In this document: positions 27,384-35,600 of the stretch, piece by piece
How the letters are laid out: every line of letters begins with the position of its first letter
Numbering within the stretch: position 1 is the stretch's first letter
Source of the DNA: CAYLLD01 sp964425135
GTDB lineage: Bacteria > Pseudomonadota > Alphaproteobacteria > Rhodobacterales > Rhodobacteraceae
Length of the DNA: 64,000 nt
NCBI GenBank assembly: GCA_964425135.1
Contig: CAYRKW010000004.1
Location: 1-64,000 of the forward strand
Direction of reading: 5' to 3'
Program-made: the position numbers and the translations under genes
Notes under the pieces: model-generated
Databases searched by the model: none
What the model was told of the DNA's origin: nothing
The model's input: the letters and a program-made list of their open reading frames with translations, nothing else

Positions 27384-28952
27384 ATGAAAAAGTTGCTTTC
27401 CATGACCACTGCGATCGGGTTTGGCCTGATGGCTGTTGGCACTGCCTCAGAGGCACAAACACTGCGATGGACATCGCAAGGTGATGCGCTGACCCTTGAT
27501 CCGCACAGCCAGAACGAAGGCCCGACGATTGCCATGAACGGCAACATCTACGAGCGACTGGTGAACCGTGAGCCTGACCTGTCGCTGGTGCCTGAGCTTG
27601 CTGTCAGCTGGGAAGCGGTTGAGCCCGCCAAATGGGAATTCAAGCTGCGCGAAGGCGTGAAATTCCATGGTGGAGAGGACTTTACCGCATCAGACGTTGT
27701 GTTCTCGATCAACCGTGCCAAGGCCGAAGCCTCTGACTTCAAAGAGCAGGTTGCCAGCATCACCGGTGCCGAGGCGATTGATGATCTGACGGTGCATATT
27801 ACCACTGATGGGCCGAACCCGATCCTGCCCAACCAGTTGACCTCGCTGTTCATGGTCGATGAGGGCTGGGCAACAGAGAATGGTGTCATTGAACCGCAGA
27901 ATTTTGCGGCCAATGAAGAGAATTTCGCCACCCGCAACACCAATGGTACTGGCCCGTTCAAAGTTGACAGCCGTGCGCCCGACGAAATGACAGTGCTGGT
28001 CCGAAACGAAGCATGGTGGGGCAATGAGATGTTCCCCGGCAACATCCAGCGTATCGAATATCGACCCATCAAAAATGCGGCGACCCGCGTTGCTGCGCTT
28101 TTGTCCGGCGAGGTTGATTTCGTGCTCGACCCACCTTTGCAGGATCTCCAGCGGATCGAGGCGGCGGGCGAGTTGAAAGTCGCGACTGTCCCTCAGGTGC
28201 GGACAATCTTCTTTGGCATGGATCAGGGCGTGGAGGAACTGCGCACCTCCAATGTCAAAGGCGCCAACCCCTTCGCAGATGTGCGTGTGCGCAAAGCGAT
28301 GGATCTGGCGATTGACGAAGAAGCGATCCAGCGTGTTGTGATGGAAGGGCTCAGCTTCCCGGCCGGTATGATCACATCGCCCGGCGTTCTGGGTAACACG
28401 CCCGATCAGGATGCGCCGATGGGTTATGATCTTGATCAGGCCAAGGCGTTGATGGATGAGGCTGGTTATGGCGACGGGTTCACCGTGCGTCTCGACTGCC
28501 CGAATGACCGCTACAACAATGACGAGAAAATCTGTCAGGCGGCCGTCGCGATGCTCGCAAAAATCGGGATCGATGTAACACTCGAAGCGATCACCAAAGC
28601 GCAGCACTTCCCGAAAATCCAGAACCGTGAGACCGACTTCTACATGCTCGGTTGGGGCGTTCCGACGCTCGATAGCCACTATGTCTTCAGCTACCTGCTG
28701 GACGGCGAGGGATCGTGGAATGCGACCGGTTACAGCAATGACAAGGTCAATGACGTGACAGCTGCGATTGCCACGGAAACCGATCTTGCCAAGCGCGAGA
28801 TGCTCATCGGTGAGGCGTGGTCTCAGGTCAAAGATGATGCGCCCTATATCCCAATCCACCATCAGGTGATTGCATGGGGTATGAGCGACAAGCTCGACCT
28901 GCCAATCGCGGCAAATGACACGCCCTATTTCCGATTTGCGGTCATGCAATAA
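27384..28952 (+). CDS. ABC transporter substrate-binding protein, family 5 (peptide/oligopeptide type)
   Basis: The periplasmic solute receptor has 522 residues. It has a signal peptide ending near ASEAQ, and family-5 features such as YERLVNREPDLSLVPELAVSW, FKLREGVKFHGGEDFTASDVVFS and FADVRVRKAMDLAIDEEAI. Ligands of the family include peptides, glutathione, nickel and sugars; the ligand here cannot be told. It is the first gene of a complete importer operon. A strong hairpin follows the stop, as often seen where receptor mRNA must outnumber permease mRNA. Confidence 0.92.
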   Translation: MKKLLSMTTAIGFGLMAVGTASEAQTLRWTSQGDALTLDPHSQNEGPTIAMNGNIYERLVNREPDLSLVPELAVSWEAVEPAKWEFKLREGVKFHGGEDFTASDVVFSINRAKAEASDFKEQVASITGAEAIDDLTVHITTDGPNPILPNQLTSLFMVDEGWATENGVIEPQNFAANEENFATRNTNGTGPFKVDSRAPDEMTVLVRNEAWWGNEMFPGNIQRIEYRPIKNAATRVAALLSGEVDFVLDPPLQDLQRIEAAGELKVATVPQVRTIFFGMDQGVEELRTSNVKGANPFADVRVRKAMDLAIDEEAIQRVVMEGLSFPAGMITSPGVLGNTPDQDAPMGYDLDQAKALMDEAGYGDGFTVRLDCPNDRYNNDEKICQAAVAMLAKIGIDVTLEAITKAQHFPKIQNRETDFYMLGWGVPTLDSHYVFSYLLDGEGSWNATGYSNDKVNDVTAAIATETDLAKREMLIGEAWSQVKDDAPYIPIHHQVIAWGMSDKLDLPIAANDTPYFRFAVMQ

Positions 28953-28965
28953 CATCACCTGATGC

Positions 28966-28994
28966 GACCGGGGCGGCATCTCGCGGCCCCGGTC
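28966..28994 (+). promoter_or_regulatory. Intercistronic hairpin between receptor and permease genes
   Basis: GACCGGGGC (28966-28974) pairs perfectly with GCCCCGGTC (28986-28994) around an 11-nt loop. No T tract follows, so it is more likely an mRNA-stabilising or attenuating stem than a full terminator. Confidence 0.6.
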
Positions 28995-29018
28995 CTCTAG
29001 CAAAGATTTTCCCGACAT

Positions 29019-29993
29019 ATGCTCTGGTTCATATCGCGCCGCGTGGTTCAATCCGTTTTCGTTATGCTGATCGTCTCAGCGGTGGCGTTTGCGCTCTTTA
29101 CTTATGTCGGCAATCCGGTGAACCAGATGGTTGGTCAGGACGCGACGATGGAACGGCGCGCCGAGATCAAGGAGGCGCTGGGCCTCAATGACAGCATATG
29201 GGTACAATACTCCCGTTTCGTAGCACGCGCCGCCCAAGGCGAGTTCGGCCTGAGCCTACGCTCGCGCATTTCCGTCTCGGAGCTTATCGCGGACCGCTTG
29301 CCTGCCACGCTTGAACTTGTCTTTGTCTCGGCTGTGATTTCGCTGATCTTGGGGATCGGGGCCGGGATATATACCGGCATCAAGCGCAACTCGTTCCTAT
29401 CGCGAACGATCCTGTCCTCATCGCTCGTAGGCGTGAGCCTGCCCACATTCATAATCGGCATCGCGCTGATCTATCTCTTCGCGGTTCAATTGCGATGGCT
29501 TCCCTCGTCAGGGCGCGCAGGGACAGTGCCGGTGATCGGCGTCTGGGAGACATCGCTTGTGACGCTAGAGGGCTGGCGCTCGATCATCCTGCCCGCGATC
29601 ACACTGTCGCTCTTTCAGACCACAATGATCCTGCGGCTGGTGCGTGCCGAAATGCTCGAAGTGATGCAGACCGATTATATCAAATTCGCCCGCGCCCGTG
29701 GGCTGACCGAGCGGGCGATCAATTTCACCCATGCGCTCAAGAACACGCTGGTGCCTGTGATCACGATAATCGGGATCAACATAGGCGGGCTGATCGGCTA
29801 TTCGATCATCACAGAGACGGTATTCCAATGGCCCGGCACTGGCCTGTTGTTCATTCAAGCCGTTGAATTTGCCGATGTGCCGGTGATGGCGGCGTATTTA
29901 TGTTTCGTGGCGCTCGTCTTTGTGCTGGTGAACCTGATCGTTGATATTCTTTATGTGGTGATCGATCCACGCATCCGCGTCGGAGCCTCCTGA
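29019..29993 (+). CDS. ABC transporter permease, DppB/OppB type
   Basis: This inner-membrane permease has 324 residues and about six transmembrane segments. The N-terminus (MLWFISRRVVQSVFVMLIVS) is typical of DppB-type subunits. The permease loop with DYIKFARARGLTERAI, the EAA-type contact with the ATPase, lies in the C-terminal half. It ends in a TGATG overlap with the next permease gene. Confidence 0.93.
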   Translation: MLWFISRRVVQSVFVMLIVSAVAFALFTYVGNPVNQMVGQDATMERRAEIKEALGLNDSIWVQYSRFVARAAQGEFGLSLRSRISVSELIADRLPATLELVFVSAVISLILGIGAGIYTGIKRNSFLSRTILSSSLVGVSLPTFIIGIALIYLFAVQLRWLPSSGRAGTVPVIGVWETSLVTLEGWRSIILPAITLSLFQTTMILRLVRAEMLEVMQTDYIKFARARGLTERAINFTHALKNTLVPVITIIGINIGGLIGYSIITETVFQWPGTGLLFIQAVEFADVPVMAAYLCFVALVFVLVNLIVDILYVVIDPRIRVGAS

Positions 29994-30898
29994 TGTTCGC
30001 GCGGTTTCTCGACAATGATATCGCCTACAGCTTCTTTCGCTCGCCCGGAGCCATTGTGGCAGGGATTATCACGCTTGCCTTTATGCTCATGGCGCTTTTC
30101 GCCCCATGGCTTGCACCGTTTGACCCGTTTGATCCCGCACAGATCAGCCTGTGGGATGGCAAACTGCCGCCCGCATGGGTTGAAGGCGGACAGGATCAGT
30201 ACCTTTTGGGCACGGACAATCAGGGGCGCGATATGCTATCGACGATGATCTATGGCGGGCGGCTGTCGATCATCATTGGCCTCGCCGCGGTGTTTCTGGG
30301 CATGACGCTGGGCGTGACGCTTGGCGTGATTTCGGGCTATCTGGGCGGTTGGGTCGATAGCGTGATTATGCGGGTTGCGGATGTGCAGTTCACCATCCCT
30401 GGTATTCTGCTGGCGATCCTCATCAACGGCATCGCCCGCAACCTCTTGCCCATAGATGTGCGCGAGGCTTACTCGATCTACGTCGTGATCTTCGCCATCG
30501 GCCTGTCGGACTGGCCGCAATACGCGCGTGTGACGCGCGGTGCGACGCTCGTGGAGGTGCAAAAGGAATATGTGCAAGCCGCACGCGTTATCGGCCTGCC
30601 AAGCTGGCTGATCATGCTGCGCCATGTCATGCCCAATGTGTTGCGCCCGGTGCTGGTGCTGGCCACCATCGGGCTTGCGCTCGCGATCATCTCCGAGGCC
30701 ACGCTCAGTTTTCTGGGACAAGGAGTGCCGCCCACCACGCCAAGCCTTGGGACGCTGATCCGGGTGGGCAATGAATACCTCTATTCAGGACTGTGGTGGA
30801 TTACGTTCTTCCCGGCCATCGCGCTGGTCGTGCTGGTCTTTGCTGTGAATATGCTGGGGGATTGGATGCGCGATGCACTCAATCCAAAACTGCGATGA
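29993..30898 (+). CDS. ABC transporter permease, DppC/OppC type
   Basis: The partner permease has 301 residues. A periplasmic segment with LGTDNQGRDMLSTMIYGGR is characteristic of DppC-type proteins, and the ATPase-contact loop KEYVQAARVIGLPSWLIM follows. The start overlaps the upstream stop by one base and the stop overlaps the ATPase start by four (ATGA), so the module is tightly coupled. Confidence 0.93.
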   Translation: MFARFLDNDIAYSFFRSPGAIVAGIITLAFMLMALFAPWLAPFDPFDPAQISLWDGKLPPAWVEGGQDQYLLGTDNQGRDMLSTMIYGGRLSIIIGLAAVFLGMTLGVTLGVISGYLGGWVDSVIMRVADVQFTIPGILLAILINGIARNLLPIDVREAYSIYVVIFAIGLSDWPQYARVTRGATLVEVQKEYVQAARVIGLPSWLIMLRHVMPNVLRPVLVLATIGLALAIISEATLSFLGQGVPPTTPSLGTLIRVGNEYLYSGLWWITFFPAIALVVLVFAVNMLGDWMRDALNPKLR

Positions 30899-32586
30899 GC
30901 CTTCTGGAGATTACCGATCTCGATATCGAGTTCCCAACCCGTCGCGGCGTGATTAAAGCCGCACGCGGTGTCTCGCTCACTGTTGCGCCCGGCGAAGTGT
31001 TGGGCGTGGTCGGGGAGAGTGGCGCAGGCAAATCGACCATTGGCAACGCCATCATGGACCTTCTGCAACCGCCCGGACGGGTGGCCGCGGGCAAGATCAT
31101 CTTCGAAGGTCAGAACCTGCGCGATCTGGACGCGGAGGCGATGCGCAAGATACGCGGCGCCAAAATCGGCATGATCTTTCAGGACCCGCAAACCTCGCTC
31201 AACCCGCTCCTGACAATCGGCGCGCAACTCATCGAGAGCATCCGCACATCGCGCGGTATGCGTGAAAGCGAGGCCAAAGCCGAAGCCGTGCGCCTCCTTG
31301 AAGCGGTGGGCATCCCCCATGCCGCCCCGCGCCTTAAAGCCTATCCGCATGAGTTTTCGGGGGGGATGCGGCAAAGGGTTGTCATCGCGCTGGCCTTGTC
31401 GGGCGACCCGGATCTGATCGTCGCCGATGAGCCAACAACCGCGCTCGATGTGTCGATCCAGAAACAGATATTGGAACTGATTAAGGACCTGTGCCGCGCC
31501 CGCGATCTGGGCGTCATCCTGATCACCCATGACATCGGTGTTATCGCCGAAATCGCCGACAGGGTCACGGTGATGTATCGCGGCCAGGTCGTGGAGACGG
31601 GGACCACGCAACAGGTTCTGACGGCACCTGTGCATGACTACACAAAATCCCTGATCGCCGCCGTGCCGCGCGCTGACCGTAAACTCGACCGCTTCGCATC
31701 GGTTGACTATATCGAAGGCGGCGATGTGGCGAGCCGCAAGATCGACATCAAATCACATTGGCTGGGCGCTGCGCTGAGTGAGGATGAACAGGCCGGACCG
31801 GTGATCGACGCGCAGGATTTGGAGCTGTCCTTCGTGCTGGAACGCGCCTTTCTCAAACGCAACCGCAAGCTCTTGAAAGCGGTCGATCACGTCTCGCTGA
31901 CAATCAAACGGGGGGAGACTTTCGGTCTCGTTGGGGAGAGCGGCTCTGGCAAATCCACTGTCGCCCGGATCATCGCAGGCCTGCATATTCAAGACCAGGG
32001 GCGTGTCTCGATCCTGGGCCAACAGGTGCAGGGAAAACGCCGCAACGAGGCTGAGCGGGCGGTTGATCAAAAGCTGCAAATGATCTTCCAGGACCCGTAT
32101 TCCTCACTCAACGGGCGGATGAAAGTGCTCGACGTCGTGGCCGAGCCGATCCGTTTCTACAAGCTGACTTCCAGCGAGACTGAAACGCGCCAAATCGTCC
32201 GCGATCTGCTCGACCACGTGGGCCTTGGCGGCGATGCGGCCATGCGCTACCCGCATGAGTTCTCAGGCGGTCAGCGTCAACGCATCTCCATCGCCCGCGC
32301 ACTCGCCGCCCGCCCGCGCATCCTGATTTGCGATGAACCAACATCCGCGCTTGATGTGTCAATACAGGCGCAAATATTGAATCTTTTGAAAGACCTACAA
32401 GAAGAACTTCAGCTAACAATGCTGTTTATTAGCCACGACCTCCCGGTCATCCGCCAAATGTGTGATCGCGTCGCGGTGATGAAGGGTGGTCAGCTTGTGG
32501 AAGTTACACAAACCGAGCATTTGTTCCAAAATCCTCAGCACGACTATTCCAAAGAACTGATCGACCTGATGCCGCGTATGATCTGA
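30895..32586 (+). CDS. ABC transporter ATP-binding protein with two fused ATPase domains (DppD-DppF type)
   Basis: The 563-residue protein contains two complete ATPase halves. The first has Walker A GESGAGKST at 40-48, with the signature FSGGMRQR and Walker B LIVADEPTTALD. The second has Walker A GESGSGKST at about 347-355, with FSGGQRQR and ILICDEPTSALD. The fused form replaces separate DppD and DppF proteins and energises the two permeases. ATG 30895 is chosen because it overlaps the permease stop; the longer in-frame extension lies inside the permease gene. Confidence 0.95.
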   Translation: MSLLEITDLDIEFPTRRGVIKAARGVSLTVAPGEVLGVVGESGAGKSTIGNAIMDLLQPPGRVAAGKIIFEGQNLRDLDAEAMRKIRGAKIGMIFQDPQTSLNPLLTIGAQLIESIRTSRGMRESEAKAEAVRLLEAVGIPHAAPRLKAYPHEFSGGMRQRVVIALALSGDPDLIVADEPTTALDVSIQKQILELIKDLCRARDLGVILITHDIGVIAEIADRVTVMYRGQVVETGTTQQVLTAPVHDYTKSLIAAVPRADRKLDRFASVDYIEGGDVASRKIDIKSHWLGAALSEDEQAGPVIDAQDLELSFVLERAFLKRNRKLLKAVDHVSLTIKRGETFGLVGESGSGKSTVARIIAGLHIQDQGRVSILGQQVQGKRRNEAERAVDQKLQMIFQDPYSSLNGRMKVLDVVAEPIRFYKLTSSETETRQIVRDLLDHVGLGGDAAMRYPHEFSGGQRQRISIARALAARPRILICDEPTSALDVSIQAQILNLLKDLQEELQLTMLFISHDLPVIRQMCDRVAVMKGGQLVEVTQTEHLFQNPQHDYSKELIDLMPRMI

Positions 32587-32656
32587 CCCACCAAGCGGAG
32601 CGCCCTTGCGGGCGCACGCCATAAAGGTGCCCCGAATGCTGCGCATCCGGGGGGAT

Positions 32657-32705
32657 GAGTACTTGAAAAATGCGAAATTTGGTCTTTCGCATTTTCAAAA
32701 TACTC
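32657..32705. repeat. Intergenic palindrome of the GAGTA...TACTC type
   Basis: GAGTACTTGAAAAATGCGAAA (32657-32677) pairs, with a few mismatches, with the mirror arm 32685-32705 around loop TTTGGTC. It lies between the convergent ABC ATPase and aminotransferase genes and could terminate in either direction. A GC hairpin (GCGCCC-TTGC-GGGCGC, 32600-32615) precedes it. The outer boundary matches the element at 7814-7865. Confidence 0.55.
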
Positions 32706-32743
32706 CCGCCGGAGGCAAATAAACTTTTAAGTCGTAACGCGCG

Positions 32744-33925
32744 TCAGCGCGTTGCTGTTTGGTTAGACAGGAACGTGCTCATGCGTGCAGCGGCGCGCTC
32801 GATGTTCTCGCGGCTGTTGGCGTAGCTCAGGCGGATGTAGCCCTCGCCGAGGATGCCAAAATCCGGCCCGCCGATTGTCGCAACGCCGCAGGTTTCGAGA
32901 AGTGCGGAGGCCAGGTCTTTTCCACTCCATCCGGTTTCGCGAATATTCGGGAATGCGTAGAATGCCCCTTTTGGCACGACGCAAGAGACGCCCGGCAGGT
33001 TGTTCATCAGATCAACCACCAATTTGCGGCGGGCATCGAATTCGGCGATCATTTCTTGCACAGCGGTTTGCGGGCCGTTGAGCGCTTCGATCGCTGCAAA
33101 TTGCGCGGGCGTGTTGACGCAGGACCAGGCGTTTACGGCCAGTTTGCGCGCTTTGTCGTAGAGGTCCGTCGGCCAGACCGAGTATCCCAAGCGCCATCCG
33201 GTCATGGCATAGGTTTTGGACCAGCCGTTGAGAAGGATCAGGCGATCTTGCAGCGCGGGATAGACGAGAAGGCTCTGATGGGTTTGGCCGTCATAGATCA
33301 TCTGATCGTATATCTCATCGGACAGAACCGCGATTTCAGGGTGATTGTCCAGTCCGGCCACCAGCGCATCAATCTCCGACTTGGGTGTGACACCGCCGCA
33401 TGGATTGGCTGGAGAATTAAGGATAATCAGGCGGGTTTTATCACTGATCAGACCCAGCGTTTCATCTGCGGAAACCGCAAAGCCGTTTTCCTCGCGGATC
33501 GGGATCGGAATGGGCGTTGCGCCCGTATATTCGATCATTGAGCGGTAGATGGGAAAGCCCGGATCGGGGTACATGATTTCTGCGCCCGGTGCGCCGAACA
33601 TCAGGATTGCGGTGAACATGGTCACTTTTCCGCCCGGTACGATCAGCACCCGATCGGGACTGACCTCCACATCGAACCGCCGATGCAAATCGCCAGACAC
33701 CGCCTCGCGCAATTGCGGCAGGCCGGTTGCGGGCGTGTATCCGTGTTGTCCGTCGCGCATCGCCTTGACGGCAGCCTCGACAATCGTCGGGGGTGTTGGA
33801 AAATCCGGCTGACCGATGCCCAGATTGATGACATCCGCGCCTTGCGCTGCCAGTGCGCCAGCACGGGCCAGCACTGCGAAGGCGTTTTCTTCTCCGATCC
33901 GGTCAAACCCTTCTGTTGTTAGCAT
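32744..33925 (-). CDS. Pyridoxal-phosphate aminotransferase, class I/II (aspartate aminotransferase-like)
   Basis: The fold-type I aminotransferase has 393 residues. The PLP lysine is Lys237 in NGWSKTYAMTGWRLGY, cofactor contacts include NSPANPCGG and LSDEIYDQ, and the C-terminal substrate Arg is in YIRLSYANS. The gene stands alone, convergent with the ABC operon and divergent from zwf. The amino acid specificity is not clear from the sequence. Confidence 0.92.
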   Translation of the reverse strand: MLTTEGFDRIGEENAFAVLARAGALAAQGADVINLGIGQPDFPTPPTIVEAAVKAMRDGQHGYTPATGLPQLREAVSGDLHRRFDVEVSPDRVLIVPGGKVTMFTAILMFGAPGAEIMYPDPGFPIYRSMIEYTGATPIPIPIREENGFAVSADETLGLISDKTRLIILNSPANPCGGVTPKSEIDALVAGLDNHPEIAVLSDEIYDQMIYDGQTHQSLLVYPALQDRLILLNGWSKTYAMTGWRLGYSVWPTDLYDKARKLAVNAWSCVNTPAQFAAIEALNGPQTAVQEMIAEFDARRKLVVDLMNNLPGVSCVVPKGAFYAFPNIRETGWSGKDLASALLETCGVATIGGPDFGILGEGYIRLSYANSRENIERAAARMSTFLSNQTATR

Positions 33926-34102
33926 ACAAATCTCTCCCCGTCGTTATGCGGTCTATCAATTCACTGGTCGAACGCGCCGCAGTCGCAAATTTTTTTGCTG
34001 ATCGCCAATTGACAAACCGCTGCCGACACGTCAACTCGCATCTCAGGAGTGTTGGCGTCGCTATGGGGCCCCTATTGGGCTTTCATAGCTCCCGAATGAA
34101 GG

Positions 34103-34121
34103 TCCTGAGGTCGCCTCAGGA
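34103..34121. promoter_or_regulatory. Perfect inverted repeat in the zwf leader
   Basis: TCCTGAGG (34103-34110), spacer TCG and CCTCAGGA (34114-34121) form a perfect 8+3+8 palindrome, ending 20 bp before the preferred zwf start. It could be a repressor operator or an mRNA hairpin. It overlaps a possible upstream ATG at 34121, which argues for the later start. Confidence 0.4.
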
Positions 34122-34141
34122 TGAGACGAGGCATCACACCT

Positions 34142-35596
34142 ATGGCCGCACGCACAATACCTGTATCCCCGTTTGATCTGATCATTTTCGGTGCCACCGG
34201 TGATCTGGCAAAGCGCAAGATATTTCCGTCGCTCTATTTTCGCATGAAGGCGGGGCAAATGCCTCAGAACGCGCGCATTATTGGTGCGGCACGCGGTGCG
34301 CTTAGCGACAAGGATTTTGTCGAGCTGGTGACAGAGGCGCTGCTTCCGCATGCTGGCGACAGGAATGATGCGACCCTCAAAGCCTTTCTGAAGACGTTGA
34401 GTTTCGTCACCGTTGATGCGCTCTCGGATGACGGATGGGCGGCGCTCAAAGAAACGGTTGAGGCAGATCCACGCCCTGTGCGGGTGTTTTATCTGTCGGT
34501 CGGCCCGTCGATCTTTGACGATATTGCCTCGCGTCTGACCCGTTTCGAGATTGCAACGTCTGAAGCGCGTATCGTGGTCGAAAAGCCCTTGGGGCATGAT
34601 CTGGCGTCTGCAAGAGAGTTGAACGCGCAGCTTGCCAAGTGTTTCGACGAAAAGCAGATTTACCGGATCGATCATTATCTGGGCAAGGAAACCGTGCAGA
34701 ACCTGATGGTGTTGCGCTTTGGCAATGCGTTGTTTGAGCCGCTTTGGAACAACCGCCATATCGACCATGTCCAGATCACAGTTGCCGAAAGTCTTGGCGT
34801 TGAAGGGCGTGGCGGGTACTACGATAAGTCCGGCGCGATGCGCGATATGGTTCAAAACCATCTGATGCAGCTGTTGTGTCTGACCACGATGGAGCCGCCG
34901 TCGCATTACAACCCCGATGCGGTGCGCGACGAGAAGCTCAAGGTGATCCGCGCGCTCAAGCCGGTCTCGATTTCCGATACGGTGCGCGGTCAGTATGCGG
35001 CCGGGGACGACACCGACGGGTTTCTGGCCGATGTTGGCGATCCAGAGAGCACAACGTCGAGTTTTGTGGCGCTCAAAGCCTCCATTGCGAACTGGCGCTG
35101 GGCGGGCGTTCCGATTTATCTGCGCACGGGCAAAATGCTCAAAAGCCGGATTTCCGAGATCGCGGTGATTTTCAAGGACGTCCCGCATGCGATCTTTCCG
35201 CAAATGGAGAACCAGCGGGGCAATGCGCTGATCATCCGGTTGCAGCCGGATGAAGGGATCACCCTGCGCATGACCATCAAGGAACCGGGGCCGGGGGGCT
35301 TGCGCCTTTCGGAAGTGCCGCTCGATATGAGCTTTAAAGATCATGTGGATCCGGGCATTCGTGTCTCGGACGCCTACGAGCGGTTGATCATGGATGTCAT
35401 TCGCGGCGATCAGACCCTTTTCATGCGCGGGGATGAGGTCGAGGCAGCATGGCAATGGGTTGATCCGGTGCTTTACGCATGGTCCAATTCCAACGACAAG
35501 CCCGAAACCTATGAGCCGGGCAGCAACGGGCCGCGCGGGGCGGACAAGCTGCTCGAGCAGAACAATCACAAATGGCGCGATCTGCCGGAAAGTTAA
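34142..35596 (+). CDS. zwf: Glucose-6-phosphate 1-dehydrogenase
   Basis: This enzyme oxidises glucose-6-phosphate to 6-phosphogluconolactone with NAD(P)+. The 484-residue protein has the nucleotide motif FGATGDLAKRK near the N-terminus and the substrate-binding/catalytic signature RIDHYLGKE at residues 175-183. ATG 34142 is preferred; ATG 34121 would add seven residues and lies in a palindrome. It opens an Entner-Doudoroff operon, with edd 4 bp downstream. The lactonase gene pgl is absent from this operon. Confidence 0.95.
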   Translation: MAARTIPVSPFDLIIFGATGDLAKRKIFPSLYFRMKAGQMPQNARIIGAARGALSDKDFVELVTEALLPHAGDRNDATLKAFLKTLSFVTVDALSDDGWAALKETVEADPRPVRVFYLSVGPSIFDDIASRLTRFEIATSEARIVVEKPLGHDLASARELNAQLAKCFDEKQIYRIDHYLGKETVQNLMVLRFGNALFEPLWNNRHIDHVQITVAESLGVEGRGGYYDKSGAMRDMVQNHLMQLLCLTTMEPPSHYNPDAVRDEKLKVIRALKPVSISDTVRGQYAAGDDTDGFLADVGDPESTTSSFVALKASIANWRWAGVPIYLRTGKMLKSRISEIAVIFKDVPHAIFPQMENQRGNALIIRLQPDEGITLRMTIKEPGPGGLRLSEVPLDMSFKDHVDPGIRVSDAYERLIMDVIRGDQTLFMRGDEVEAAWQWVDPVLYAWSNSNDKPETYEPGSNGPRGADKLLEQNNHKWRDLPES

Positions 35597-35600
35597 GCAA

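Noticed and set aside
27690..29051. 453-codon open frame opposite the ABC receptor gene
   Set aside because: Antisense shadow; the receptor on the plus strand has a signal peptide and family motifs.
29019..32586. Assigning the importer to glutathione because a GST gene is nearby
   Set aside because: Proximity alone is not evidence, and the family-5 receptor has no diagnostic ligand residues I can read.
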